A stretch of DNA of 64,000 nt from Sphingomonas_O antarctica (GCF_965137005.1 NZ_CBCRXM010000010.1:40266-104265); one strand, 5' to 3'. Counted from the first letter of the stretch, positions 1 through 8,620 are shown. Notes: a model not told the origin generated them from the letters alone. Numbers and translations are program-made.

Positions 1-1
1 C

Positions 2-1216
2 TATACCGTCCCCAACGGGCAGGTTTACCCGTTCCAGTGGAACTGGGATTCAGCATTCGTCGCGCTCGGGTTCGACACGTTCGACCGCGACCGCGCGTGG
101 GCCGAAGTCGAAACGCTGTTCGAGGCGCAATGGTCCGACGGCTTCGTCCCGCACATCATCTTCTGGGTCGACGATGCGGGCTATTTCCCCGGTCCCGACG
201 TGTGGGCGGCAGGCGAAAACGGCATCCGCACGTCGGGCATCACCCAGCCGCCGGTCGCGGCAACGGTGGTGAGGATGCTGTGGGACTCAGCCGTCGCGGC
301 GGGCCAGGCGGACACATTCCGCCCGCGCGCGGAAAAACTGTTCGACCAGTTGCTCGCCTGGCACCGCTGGTTCGCGACGCATCGCGATCCCGAAGGACGC
401 GGCGTGGTCGTGGCGGTGCATCCGTGGGAAACCGGCCGCGACAATTCGCCCGAATGGGATGCGCCGGGCGAGCCGATCGATGTGTCGGGCGTCGGCGCCT
501 ATACCCGCCGCGACACCGGGCATCTCGACGCCAAGATGCGCCCGACCAAGCTGGAATACGATCGCTACCTCGCGCTGGTGCAATATGGCCGCGCCCAAGG
601 GTGGGAGCATCACAAGATCGCCGTCGGCAGCCCGTTCAAGGTCGCCGATGTCGGCATGTCGATGATGATGATGCGCGCCAATCGCGATCTGGCCGCGCTG
701 GGCACTCTATTGGGCAAGGACGTCAGCGCCGTCGACCGCCTGATCGAGCGCGCCGAAGACGGGATCGACTGGCTGTGGGACGCCGACCGGCAAAGCTGGT
801 GCTCGCGCGACCTGATCTCCGGCAAGTCGTCGGGTTTCGTCACCAGTGCATCGTTCCTGAGTTTTTACGCGGGCATTCGCGACGCGACGAAAGACGCGGC
901 GACGCTCGCGCATTTCGACCGCATCGGCAAAGTCGTGAAGTATATGGTGCCGAGCCTCGATCCAGAGGACCCCGGGTTCCAGATGGTGCGTTATTGGCGT
1001 GGACCGGTCTGGGCCGTGGTCAACACGATGATCGGCATCGGGCTGGCCGAAGCCGGCCACGATGTTCGAGCCAAACGCGTCAAGGGCGATACGCGCACGA
1101 TGATGAACCAGACGGGCTTTTTCGAGGCCTATTCGCCCGTCGACGGTACGGGCAGTGGGGGCGACGATTTCTCTTGGACGGCGGCAATGTGGCTCGCCTG
1201 GGCAGGACAGGACTAA
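2..1216 (+). CDS. MGH1/GH63-like glycoside hydrolase, 5' end outside window
   Basis: The reading frame is open from the first bases of the window to the TAA at 1214-1216, so the N-terminus is missing. The early motif QWNWDSAFVALG, the later GITQPPV and the C-terminal GGDDFSWTAAMWL are the conserved (alpha/alpha)6-barrel motifs of GH63 and mannosylglycerate-hydrolase-like enzymes. The Asp in WNWDS and a Glu in FFEAYSP are the expected catalytic pair. The substrate is probably an alpha-linked glucoside or mannoside, but it cannot be read from sequence. The PhyH gene starts 4 nt after the stop, suggesting co-transcription. Trehalase is a less likely alternative because its signature motifs are not seen. 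Confidence 0.8.
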   Translation, partial: YTVPNGQVYPFQWNWDSAFVALGFDTFDRDRAWAEVETLFEAQWSDGFVPHIIFWVDDAGYFPGPDVWAAGENGIRTSGITQPPVAATVVRMLWDSAVAAGQADTFRPRAEKLFDQLLAWHRWFATHRDPEGRGVVVAVHPWETGRDNSPEWDAPGEPIDVSGVGAYTRRDTGHLDAKMRPTKLEYDRYLALVQYGRAQGWEHHKIAVGSPFKVADVGMSMMMMRANRDLAALGTLLGKDVSAVDRLIERAEDGIDWLWDADRQSWCSRDLISGKSSGFVTSASFLSFYAGIRDATKDAATLAHFDRIGKVVKYMVPSLDPEDPGFQMVRYWRGPVWAVVNTMIGIGLAEAGHDVRAKRVKGDTRTMMNQTGFFEAYSPVDGTGSGGDDFSWTAAMWLAWAGQD

Positions 1217-1219
1217 ACG

Positions 1220-1969
1220 ATGACCCCCGAACAGCGCGAATTCTATGACGAGAACGGCTATGTATTGGTCCCCGGGATGTTCAGCCCGGAGGAAGCCGCC
1301 GATTACCGCGCGCGGATTCACGCGATTGCCGACAAACAAGGCGAAACCGACGCGACCTGGGCCAGCGTTTCGGGCGACACCAAGATCCAGCACAGCCACG
1401 ATATCCAGTTCAAGGATGCGGCGTTCACGCGGTTGCTGACCGACCAGCGCCTGACCGACATGGCACAGGATATCATTGGCCCCAACGTCCAGCTTCACCA
1501 CAACAAGATGTTCATCAAGCCACCGGAAAAGGGCTCGCCTTTTCCGATGCATCAGGATTTTCCGTACTTCCCGCACCGCGACCATTCGATGATCGCCGCG
1601 ATCCTCCATTTCGACGATGCGCCGGTCGAAAAGGGTTGTGTCTGCGTCTACCCCGGCACGCACAAATTGGGACCGTTGCCCGCCGAAGGGTCCGACCATC
1701 ACGTGTCGACCGAACTGTATCCGATCGAGCGGGCGACGCCGATCCCGGCCAAGGCGGGCGATGCGTTGTTCTTTCATTATCTGTTGGTGCACGGGTCGGG
1801 CGTAAACGTGTCGGACGAGGCGCGGACGACGTTGCTGATCCAACTGCGCGATCCCGCCGATCAGCCGCTGGAGGAACGCCATAGCTCGCGCGGCCAGGGG
1901 ATGATACTGGCCGGCGTCGATCCGGGGCGCAAAGCCTTCAACTTCGCCTGGCAGGACAAGGCCGCCTGA
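1220..1969 (+). CDS. Phytanoyl-CoA dioxygenase (PhyH) family protein
   Basis: This is a 249-aa predicted cytosolic non-heme Fe(II)/2-oxoglutarate oxygenase. The metal-binding facial triad is visible as HQD near residues 111-113 (in PFPMHQDFPYFPH) and a distal His near 191 (LVHGSG). An Arg follows in RTTLLIQLR, expected to hold the 2-oxoglutarate carboxylate. Bacterial PhyH proteins hydroxylate varied small molecules, so the substrate is unknown. The ATG lies 4 nt after the glycosidase stop, suggesting a shared transcript and possibly carbohydrate or plant-derived metabolite use. Confidence 0.85.
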   Translation: MTPEQREFYDENGYVLVPGMFSPEEAADYRARIHAIADKQGETDATWASVSGDTKIQHSHDIQFKDAAFTRLLTDQRLTDMAQDIIGPNVQLHHNKMFIKPPEKGSPFPMHQDFPYFPHRDHSMIAAILHFDDAPVEKGCVCVYPGTHKLGPLPAEGSDHHVSTELYPIERATPIPAKAGDALFFHYLLVHGSGVNVSDEARTTLLIQLRDPADQPLEERHSSRGQGMILAGVDPGRKAFNFAWQDKAA

Positions 1970-1983
1970 GCGCATTCGCCGCC

Positions 1984-2811
1984 TTGTGCGCCGCGCTGAC
2001 GCTCCCGGGAGCGACGATCAGCGCGACGCATGATGGCAAGATTTGCCGCGTCGAGGGACGGATCGCCGGCCGCGTCGGGTTTCAGCTGTGGCTGCCCGAT
2101 GCGTGGAACGGGCGGTATTACCAGATCGGCACCGGCGGATTTGCCGGACAGATTTTCCCGGACTCGCTCGCCTGGGATGCGGCCAAGGGTAACGCCGTGG
2201 CGATGTCCGACGCGGGACATCGCGGCAATCCGATGGACGCCGGCTGGGCAAAGGGCGACCGGCAGGCGGTAATCGATTACGGCTATCAGTCGATCAAGAC
2301 GACCAGCGACGCTGCGCGGATTTTGATCCGGCGTTATTACGGACGCGTCGCGCACCACCGTTATTTCGCGGGCTGTTCGAACGGCGGGCGGCAGGCGTTG
2401 ATGGCGGCGATGCGCTGGCCCCAGGATTGGGAGGGGATCGTCGCAGGATCGCCCGCCGCATTGTGGACGCGGCAGCACGCCAGCTTTGCCGCGCTCCAAC
2501 AGCAAGTCGAGCGATCGCTCCCGATCGACCCGGCAAAGGTGCAGCGCGCGGCGTTGGCGACCTGTCCCAAAGGCACCGTCGCGAACGACGTCGCGCTCGA
2601 TCCCGAGCGTTGCCATTATCGCCCCGCCGACCCGTTGGTGCGGGCGATCGTCGCCGCCGGATACGCGCCGACCTCCACGGGCGACTGGGGCAAGTGGATC
2701 GTCAATCCCGACCGCGCCGCGCCGTCGCAGCGGCGCTTTGCCGAAGGCGGGTACCGGTATTTGCTGCGCAACAATCCCGGCTGGCAAGTCGCCAGGGTAT
2801 TGTCAGGCTAA
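1984..2811 (+). pseudogene. Tannase/feruloyl esterase family remnant, truncated by IS6
   Basis: The frame encodes the N-terminal part of a tannase-family alpha/beta hydrolase, with WLPDAWNGRYYQIGTGG, an oxyanion-region GGFAG and the nucleophile elbow GCSNGGRQALM. The family normally exceeds 500 aa; here only about 275 residues remain and the Asp/His part of the triad is absent. RCHYRPAD is followed too soon by DWGKWI, suggesting an internal deletion as well. The TAA at 2809-2811 is supplied by the left end of the IS element, so the protein ends in IS-derived residues. The start is uncertain: TTG at 1984 is used, but CTG at 1966 is also in frame. Almost certainly non-functional. Confidence 0.75.
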
Positions 2812-3594
2812 TGCTAACTTGTCTCTGTCAGGAGGCGATGATGCAACCGATTTCCTACAAGCGGCACCGGTTTCCGCCGGACACAATTCGGCTCGCGGTG
2901 TGGCTGTATTTTCGCTTCACCCTGAGTTTTCGTGACGTCGAGGAACTGCTCGCCGCGCGTGGGATCGAGGTGAGCTACGAGACCGTCAGATGTTGGACGA
3001 TCAAGTTTGGCCCGGCCATCGCAGCTAACATTCGGCGTCGCCGCGGGCGTGCCGACAGCGTCTGGCATCTTGATGAGATGGTGGTGCGGATCAGTGGCAA
3101 ACGGATGTACATGTGGCGTGCCGTGGACAAAGAGGGCGAGGTCCTCGACGTCCTGGTTCAGAAGCGCCGCAACAAAGCGGCGGCATTGAAATTGTTGCGA
3201 AAACTGCTGAAGAACCAGGGCGCCATGCCCGAGGCGATCGTGACCGATGGCCTGGCCTCGTATCCTGCGGCGATGAAGGTTCTGGGATGCCTGGCCCGGC
3301 ATAATCCCGGCCGATTACGCGACAACAACCGGGCCGAAAACTCTCACCTGCCGGTCCGGCGACGAGAGCGAAAAATGCAGCGGTTCAAGTCCCAGGGACA
3401 GGCGCAACGCTTCGTTTCCACCCACAGCGCAATCTACAACACCTTCAATATCCAGCGTCACCTGATCTCCCGAAACACGATGCGCCTCTTGCGAACTTCC
3501 GCGATGGCGGAGTGGACCGCCGCGTCCGCCGCCGCTGCATGAAACGACGGAATCACGGTCTATTGCCGCTCCCGAAAGTTAACCTGACAACACC
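2796..3594 (+). mobile_element. IS6-family insertion sequence, complete (about 0.8 kb)
   Basis: The termini form an imperfect inverted repeat: GGTATTGTCAGG at 2796-2807 against GGTGTTGTCAGG read in reverse from 3594. One intact transposase gene lies between them, and the length suits IS6 elements. The 8 bases flanking each end (GTCGCCAG and ACGGCGGT) do not match, so there is no target duplication. IS6 elements transpose replicatively and leave deletions between copies, so a deletion adjacent to this copy is likely and would explain the truncated esterase. Confidence 0.85.
2841..3542 (+). CDS. IS6-family DDE transposase
   Basis: This is a 233-aa DDE/RNase H-fold transposase. The N-terminal helix-turn-helix region contains FTLSFRDVEELLAARGIEVSYE split across the HTH, followed by the catalytic Asp in WHLDEMVV, the second Asp in IVTDGLASY and the Glu in NNRAENSH. 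Both ATG codons at 2838 and 2841 follow a GGAGG; 2841 gives the better spacing (5 nt). The gene is intact, so the element may be active. A second, truncated IS6-family transposase lies at 63.8 kb but belongs to a different subtype. Confidence 0.92.
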   Translation: MQPISYKRHRFPPDTIRLAVWLYFRFTLSFRDVEELLAARGIEVSYETVRCWTIKFGPAIAANIRRRRGRADSVWHLDEMVVRISGKRMYMWRAVDKEGEVLDVLVQKRRNKAAALKLLRKLLKNQGAMPEAIVTDGLASYPAAMKVLGCLARHNPGRLRDNNRAENSHLPVRRRERKMQRFKSQGQAQRFVSTHSAIYNTFNIQRHLISRNTMRLLRTSAMAEWTAASAAAA

Positions 3595-3677
3595 ACGGCG
3601 GTTTAGCCCGCAAAAGTGGCGCAAACCCGCGCTGACTTTGCGGGGTCCCTGATCGGGAGACCTGTGCTGGGGGTCCA

Positions 3678-3767
<90 letters not shown>

Positions 3768-3851
3768 GCGAAGAGCGGCGCGCATAGCGGGGTCGTGGGC
3801 GATTGCCAAGCCGGTGCTTGCGTTTGGCGGCACGCACCCTAGATTCAGTCC

Positions 3852-4220
3852 ATGGACCTCCGCACCGCGATTCCTGAAAACCCCAAGGCACCTCCAGTTG
3901 CCAGTGCGCGCTTCGACATCGGCGATGTCGTGCGTCACCGCCATTTCGACTTTCGCGGTGTGGTGTTCGACGTCGATCCGGTGTTTGCCAATAGCGACGA
4001 ATGGTATGCGGCGATCCCCGAGGGCATCCGCCCGCGCAAGGATCAGCCGTTCTACCACCTCCTAGCCGAAAATTCGGACAGCAATTACGTCGCTTATGTC
4101 AGCCAGCAGAACTTGCTGCGCGACGACAGCGATGAGGAGATCGACCATCCGGCGATCGACGGGCTGTTCGAAGCGTTCGAGCCGGGACGGTATACGCTGC
4201 GCTCAGTGCACCGGCACTGA
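3852..4220 (+). CDS. hspQ: Heat shock protein HspQ (hemimethylated-DNA-binding YccV-like)
   Basis: A 122-aa protein with the YccV/HspQ domain: ARFDIGDVVRHRHFDFRGVVFDVDP, here quoted in two parts (ARFDIGDVVRHRHFD, then FRGVVFDVDP), followed by EWYAAIPEGIRPRKDQPFYH and YVAYVSQQNLL. In E. coli HspQ is a small heat-shock protein that acts as a specificity-enhancing factor for Lon protease. The N-terminal 17 residues are outside the core domain, so a slightly later start is possible. It converges on phhA, with a GC-rich repeat between the two stops. Confidence 0.9.
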   Translation: MDLRTAIPENPKAPPVASARFDIGDVVRHRHFDFRGVVFDVDPVFANSDEWYAAIPEGIRPRKDQPFYHLLAENSDSNYVAYVSQQNLLRDDSDEEIDHPAIDGLFEAFEPGRYTLRSVHRH

Positions 4221-4237
4221 GCAAGGAGCGGGCGGTA

Positions 4238-4335
4238 AGCCAAACGGAGCGTAGCGAGTGCCGCTTATCGCCGACTCCGGCAGCGCGGCCGGCGGGCAAT
4301 AGCCCGACCGACGACGCGGCTTTGCCGCGGCACTA
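4238..4335. repeat. Dispersed GC-rich gene-end repeat, copy A
   Basis: Between the convergent hspQ and phhA stops, the sequence contains GGAGCGTAGCGAGTG, then GGCCGGCGGGCAATAGCCCG and GACCGACGACGCGGC, ending in the hairpin CGCGGC-TTT-GCCGCG. The same order of motifs occurs at 8100-8195 and, reverse-complemented, at 38607-38705. It is probably a REP-like or bidirectional terminator-like element. The terminal hairpin lacks a T-tract. Confidence 0.65.
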
Positions 4336-5166
4336 AGCCGCCGCCTTCTCCCGCGCATAAGCCTGCGTCCCGCGCGTAAACAGGCGATCCGCTGGCAACA
4401 CGGTCTCCACCGCCAGATCCGGTTGTCCCTCCAGCTCGTCGTAAATCGGCGCGAAATCCGTTTCGACGGTGATGCGCAGCAATTCCTCGAACGACGGAAT
4501 GACGAAATAGGTCTGCTGGAAATCGTCGATGCGGTAATCGGTCTGCATCACGCGTTTGAGGTCGAAGGCGATGCGATTGGGGCTGGGGTCATCGAGCGCG
4601 AACACACTTTCAGCGCGGCTCGAGACGATGCCCGAGCCATAGATCCGTAACGCCCCGGCTTCCTCGACCAACCCGAATTCGACCGTGTACCAGTAGAGTC
4701 GTGCGAGCTTTTTGAGCACGCCCAGATTCCCCGCCCGCTGCCCGCCGCGCCCATAGGCCGCGAGGTAATCCGCGAACACCGGGTCGGCCAGCATCGGCAC
4801 ATGCCCGAAAACATCGTGGAACACGTCGGGTTCCTGCAGATAATCAAGCTGGTCGGCGCGGCGGATGAAATTGCCCGCAACGAAGCGGCGATTGGCCATG
4901 TGATCGAAAAACACGTCGTCGGGCACCAGTCCCGGCACCGCGACCACCGACCAGCCGGTCAGCGTGCGCAGGCGTTCGGACAATTCCTCGAAATCGGGAA
5001 TGCCTGGCTTGGACAGGCGCAACACGTCGAGCCCGCGCAGAAACGCTTCGGACGCACGCCCCGGCAGCATTTCTGACTGACGCGCGAACAGCGTGTTCCA
5101 TACGTCATGCTCTTCTGCCGTATAGGTCGACCAGTCCTGCGGAATCGTCCAGTCGCCGCCGCTCAT
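4333..5166 (-). CDS. phhA: Phenylalanine 4-monooxygenase (PhhA)
   Basis: A 277-aa bacterial phenylalanine hydroxylase converting Phe to Tyr with tetrahydropterin and O2. The core contains QEPDVFHDVFGHVPML, whose two His are iron ligands, and the third ligand Glu lies in WYTVEFGLVEE. The biopterin-dependent hydroxylase fold covers almost the whole protein, as in the short bacterial enzymes. The chosen ATG at 5164-5166 begins MSGGDWTIPQDW and overlaps the upstream phosphatase stop by ATGA, indicating translational coupling. With kynA nearby it suggests a block for aromatic amino acid catabolism. Confidence 0.93.
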   Translation of the reverse strand: MSGGDWTIPQDWSTYTAEEHDVWNTLFARQSEMLPGRASEAFLRGLDVLRLSKPGIPDFEELSERLRTLTGWSVVAVPGLVPDDVFFDHMANRRFVAGNFIRRADQLDYLQEPDVFHDVFGHVPMLADPVFADYLAAYGRGGQRAGNLGVLKKLARLYWYTVEFGLVEEAGALRIYGSGIVSSRAESVFALDDPSPNRIAFDLKRVMQTDYRIDDFQQTYFVIPSFEELLRITVETDFAPIYDELEGQPDLAVETVLPADRLFTRGTQAYAREKAAA

Positions 5167-6785
5167 ACGGTGTCGAGCACATTGCGCCCGCGCCGCACGC
5201 CGACACGGTGCGACGGTTTGGTGTCGAGCGACACGCGCTTGACCGTGTCCATGAACACATATTCGTTGGTCACCGCTTCGGCCGTGACGGTGGTGTGCAT
5301 GTAACCACGGTTCGACGTGTCGCACCACCGGAGCTCGGCGGTGCTGCCCGCGAGGATCGTGCGCTGGACGGTCGCCGGATCGACGCCCTTGAAGCTTTGT
5401 TCCATGCCCGACGAGGTCACGCTGGTCCCGCCGAATTCGACACCCGCCGCGCGGCCATCGTTTTTCAGGTCGAATGCCCAGGCATTGTGGCTGTCGCCGG
5501 TCAGCACGCACAAATTGCTGTCCGCCGCCTGCGCCGCGCCGAGCAAGCGCGCCTTGGCCGCCGGATAGCCGCCCCAATTGTCGAGATTATAGGGCAGGCC
5601 CGCTTTCCCGGCGGCAATGCCCTCGCGGATGTACGACCGTCCGCGCTCCGAAGCATCGACGGGCATCAGCGCCATCAGCGCGTCGGTCGGCGCATTATAG
5701 CCGACATTGGTGCCGACGCCGAGCAACTGCCACGTCGCCGTGTCGCGCTTGAACGCGTGGCTCAGCCAGCTCTCCTGCTCGGTTCCGAACATCGTCCGCG
5801 CCGCATCGCGCCACGGCCCGTCGCGGAATTCCGCCAGCGCCTTGGGGATGTCGTTGCCACGTTCGATATCCTTGTAATCGTCCTGCCGCGACCGCGCGAT
5901 CTCGCGCGTGTTGGTGCGGTAATAGGTTGCCAGATCGCCGATCTGATACGTCTTCCACGGCGCCTCGCCCACGGGCAGCCATTCATGCCATGCCTGAATC
6001 GCCGCGAGTTTGCGCATGGTGAAATCGCCCTCGTCGGGCTGATGATTTTGGGCACCGCCTTCCCAGCTGTCGTTCGACACTTCGTGATCGTCGGTCGATG
6101 CCAGCCAGGGGTGCGCGCGGTGCAGCGCCAACAACTGCGGATCGGTGCGATAGGCGGCGTAGCGCAGGCGATAATCGACGAGGTTGAGCAATTCTCCTGC
6201 GGGGAAAATGCGCGCCGAGAATTCGGGACCGAGATCATAGCCGCCGCGGCCATATTCATAGAAATAATCGCCGAGGTGGAGCACCGCATCGACATCGTCG
6301 CGCGCAGCGGCGTGGCCATAAGCGTTGAGTTCGCCATAGCCGATGTTGGAACATGAAAACGTCGCCAGCCGAAATGCGCCGACCTTGCCCGCCGGTAAAG
6401 TCTTGGTCCGCCCGATCGGCGATATCGCGCCATCGGGGGCGATGAAGCGATAGAAATAACGCGTGCCGGGCTGGAGGCCGTCGATGGTCAGCTTGACCGT
6501 ATGGTCGCGCCATGGCCCCGTGGTCATCGCCGCGCCGCCGACGGGCCTGGCGAAATCGGTGGTCAGCGATATTTCGGCCGCAACGCGCGCCGGACCGCCG
6601 GTCTGCGGCTTGAAACGGGTCCACAACAGCACCGAATCCTGCGCCGGCTCACCCGACGCAACGTCGTGCGTGAAGCCGGTCAGCCCGAGCAGTGCCTGTG
6701 CCGCGAGTCGCCCGCCCGGCAGCATCAGGCTGCCCAGTCCGAACATCCCCGTCTGGATCATTGCGCGGCGGTCGATCTGGATCAC
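5163..6785 (-). CDS. PhoD-like alkaline phosphatase, Tat-exported
   Basis: A 540-aa PhoD-family metallophosphoesterase. The N-terminus carries a twin-arginine signal (DRRAMIQTGMFGLGSL), and an Ig-like N-terminal domain with DVASGEPAQDSVLLWTR follows. Metal-binding motifs include LHLGDYFYEYG, STDDHEVSND and VLTGDSHNAWAFDL. PhoD enzymes are periplasmic or secreted phosphodiesterases/phosphomonoesterases using Ca and Fe. It overlaps phhA by 4 nt, a puzzling pairing, because PhoD enzymes usually belong to phosphate scavenging. No PHO box was identified upstream. Confidence 0.9.
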   Translation of the reverse strand: MIQIDRRAMIQTGMFGLGSLMLPGGRLAAQALLGLTGFTHDVASGEPAQDSVLLWTRFKPQTGGPARVAAEISLTTDFARPVGGAAMTTGPWRDHTVKLTIDGLQPGTRYFYRFIAPDGAISPIGRTKTLPAGKVGAFRLATFSCSNIGYGELNAYGHAAARDDVDAVLHLGDYFYEYGRGGYDLGPEFSARIFPAGELLNLVDYRLRYAAYRTDPQLLALHRAHPWLASTDDHEVSNDSWEGGAQNHQPDEGDFTMRKLAAIQAWHEWLPVGEAPWKTYQIGDLATYYRTNTREIARSRQDDYKDIERGNDIPKALAEFRDGPWRDAARTMFGTEQESWLSHAFKRDTATWQLLGVGTNVGYNAPTDALMALMPVDASERGRSYIREGIAAGKAGLPYNLDNWGGYPAAKARLLGAAQAADSNLCVLTGDSHNAWAFDLKNDGRAAGVEFGGTSVTSSGMEQSFKGVDPATVQRTILAGSTAELRWCDTSNRGYMHTTVTAEAVTNEYVFMDTVKRVSLDTKPSHRVGVRRGRNVLDTV

Positions 6786-6889
6786 GTGGCTTACTCCTCA
6801 ACAGGCCCGGCAATGCGTCAGCGATAGCGGCGGCTTGTGACGAACGAAAGGCGGGGAATCAGGCGGTAGGCACGGTCGCCGCGCGAAAC

Positions 6890-7684
6890 TCACAATTGGG
6901 TCCTGAGCGTCCATAATTCGGGGAATGCCCGCTTGCCCAACGTCGACTGGAGGTATGGCACGCCCGCCGTGCCGCCGGTGCCGCGCTTGCCGCCGATGAT
7001 GCGACTGACCGTCAGGACGTGCTTGTGCCGCCACGTCGCCATCGCGTCGTCGACATCGACCAGTTTCTCCGCGAGCTGGTACAAATCCCACCAGCGCTCG
7101 GGATCGCGATACACCTCAAGCCAGGCCGCCTCGACCGCTGCATCGGGCTCATACGCTTGCGTCCAGTCGCGCGACAATGCGTCGGGTGGGACGGCAAAGC
7201 CCGCGCGCGCCAGCGCCGCAATCGCTTCGTCCCACAGGCTCGGCGCGTTCAACGCCGCGCGCATCGCGGCCTGCGCTTCCGGCCGGTCCTCCTGAAACCG
7301 CAAATGCGATCCGTCCTTCACGCCCAACAGGAATTCGAGCGTGCGGAACTGGTCCGACTGAAACCCGCTCGACGGGCCGAGGACGTGACGAAATTGGGTA
7401 TATTCGCTGGGCGTCATGGTCGCCAGCACGTCCCAGCTGAGCGTCATCACGGCCTGAATGCGGCTGACCCGCGCCAGATATTTATAGGCCGGCACCAACC
7501 GATCCGTGCGCACCTGCGCAATCGCCATCTGCACTTCTGCAATGGCCTGTTTGAGCCACAATTCCTTGGTCTGGTGGATGACGATGAACAGCATCTCGTC
7601 ATCGAGGTCGGACTTGGTGTGCTGTGCCGACAGCAGCGTGTCGAGATCGAGGTAGCGCGCATAGGTCATCGGAGCGTCAGCCAT
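6890..7684 (-). CDS. kynA: Tryptophan 2,3-dioxygenase
   Basis: A 264-aa heme dioxygenase that opens the indole ring of Trp to give N-formylkynurenine. Family motifs are EMLFIVIHQTKELWLKQ near the N-terminus, SSGFQSDQFRTLEFLLG in the middle and WRHKHVLTVSRIIGGKRGTG near the C-terminus, where the proximal heme His lies. The length matches bacterial TDO (260-280 aa). It is upstream of the phosphatase and phhA on the same strand, but a gap of about 100 bp means a separate promoter is possible. No kynU or kynB is in the window. Confidence 0.95.
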   Translation of the reverse strand: MADAPMTYARYLDLDTLLSAQHTKSDLDDEMLFIVIHQTKELWLKQAIAEVQMAIAQVRTDRLVPAYKYLARVSRIQAVMTLSWDVLATMTPSEYTQFRHVLGPSSGFQSDQFRTLEFLLGVKDGSHLRFQEDRPEAQAAMRAALNAPSLWDEAIAALARAGFAVPPDALSRDWTQAYEPDAAVEAAWLEVYRDPERWWDLYQLAEKLVDVDDAMATWRHKHVLTVSRIIGGKRGTGGTAGVPYLQSTLGKRAFPELWTLRTQL

Positions 7685-7704
7685 GCGTCATGCGTAGCAA
7701 GCCC

Positions 7705-7733
7705 TTGGACGCGCGTCGAACATCGCCTATATC
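7705..7733 (+). promoter_or_regulatory. Sigma-70-type promoter of ssrA
   Basis: TTGGAC at 7705-7710 and TATATC at 7728-7733 are separated by exactly 17 bp and lie a few bases upstream of the first recognisable part of the tmRNA precursor. It also lies in the upstream region of the divergent kynA. Confidence 0.7.
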
Positions 7734-7737
7734 AGGG

Positions 7738-8080
7738 GCGCCGGCTTGTCCGGAGATGGCGATGAATGATGCCGTGTAATAGATGCAGCGGACCCGGGGG
7801 CGGTACCCGGCGGCTCCACCATAGTCCCCGTTCGCGGGGCCTTTGACGGGGCCGAACTAGGATCGACGTGTATTCAAAGACGATGTTTTTGCCCGGCCTG
7901 AATGCGCCGTAAAACCGTTCAAAACGATAAGTGCCAACGATAACCAGGCGCTCGCGATTGCTGCGTAACTGATCCCTTCGGGGTTAGGTTATAAAGCTTA
8001 AGCGCGGTCGGACCGAACCGGGCAACAGAATCGGATTCCAGCGGGCTGGGGAGCCCCGGGCAACAGAAGCTCCCCACTTT
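7738..8080 (+). ncRNA. ssrA: tmRNA (ssrA), circularly permuted two-piece form
   Basis: The acceptor piece comes first and ends CGGCTCCACCA at 7821. A short intervening segment with the hairpin CCCCG-TTCG-CGGGG follows. The coding piece starts GGGGCCG at 7848, which pairs with CGGCTCC to close the acceptor stem. The tag frame at 7933-7968 reads ANDNQALAIAA followed by TAA. This permuted order is characteristic of Alphaproteobacteria. The RNA rescues stalled ribosomes with SmpB and tags products for degradation. Both outer ends are approximate; the 3' end was placed at a terminator-like hairpin. Confidence 0.92.
8048..8080 (+). terminator. Terminator-like hairpin after ssrA
   Basis: GGGGAGC at 8048-8054 pairs with GCTCCCC at 8069-8075 and is followed by ACTTTTCC. 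This is a plausible intrinsic terminator for the tmRNA precursor. It could alternatively be a structured 3' part of the precursor, since GGGCAACAGAA occurs both here and near 8018. Confidence 0.5.
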
Positions 8081-8099
8081 TCCGCGGCGAGCGGTGATT

Positions 8100-8195
8100 A
8101 GGACAGCGGAGCGCAGCGAGCGCGGCCCAATTACGACTCGCGAAGGAACGGCCGGCCGCGCAACGCAGGACCGACGACGCGGCTTTGCTGCGGCG
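8100..8195. repeat. Dispersed GC-rich gene-end repeat, copy B
   Basis: The order of motifs matches copy A: GGAGCGCAGCGAGCG, then CGGCCGGCCGCGCAACGC, GACCGACGACGCGGC and the imperfect hairpin CGCGGCTTTGCTGCGG. It lies just downstream of ssrA. Spacing between the first and last shared blocks is close to that in copy A (about 65 versus 61 bp). Confidence 0.6.
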
Positions 8196-8311
8196 GCCAA
8201 CCCCACCGCAAAAAAGCACCTGAACCTCGCACATCGAAACGTTGTGTTTCGTTCATGCAACGATTCTTGCCGACGCGCGCTTTCTCCATGTTAATTCAAG
8301 GGAGCACCAAC

Positions 8312-8620
8312 ATGCGTAAATTCATCATGGCACTCAGCGCGCTCAGCGTTGCCCTGCCCGTCGCGACCGTTCTGCCCGCCACGTCGGCATCGGCGCGGTC
8401 GGCACGTTACTACCCCGCCTATCGCGGTTCGGACGGCCGTTATCGCTGTGCCCGTCGCGGCGGCACGACTGGTGCGTTGATCGGTGGCGCCGGCGGTGCC
8501 TTGGTCGGCAGCGCGCTGGGTGGCACCGCGGCCACGCTCATCGGCGCAGCCGGTGGTGCGCTTGCAGGCCGCGAAGTCGAGCGCAGCCGTTCGACGCGTC
8601 GCTGCCGCTACAACCGTTAA
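8312..8620 (+). CDS. Secreted glycine-zipper protein
   Basis: A 102-aa protein with a clear signal peptide (MRKFIMALSALSVALPVATV, cleavage likely after ASA). The mature part has YYPAYRGSDGRYRCARRGG and a glycine-zipper helix pair, GALIGGAGGALVGSALGG and LIGAAGGALAGREVE. Such 2TM glycine-zipper proteins are envelope-associated in Gram-negative bacteria. The ATG at 8312 follows GGGAGCACC and starts the signal peptide cleanly, unlike the ATGs at 8255 and 8288. Exact function is unknown. The two Cys in mature CARRGG and RRCRYNR could form a disulfide. Confidence 0.8.
   Translation: MRKFIMALSALSVALPVATVLPATSASARSARYYPAYRGSDGRYRCARRGGTTGALIGGAGGALVGSALGGTAATLIGAAGGALAGREVERSRSTRRCRYNR

Noticed and set aside
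707..1975. Long minus-strand frame over the glycosidase and PhyH genes
   Set aside because: It is antisense to two genes with clear catalytic motifs, and it has no family signature. High GC gives many such shadow frames.
7919..8260. Minus-strand frame across the ssrA region
   Set aside because: It runs over the tmRNA and the dispersed repeat, and its translation is low-complexity with no domain.
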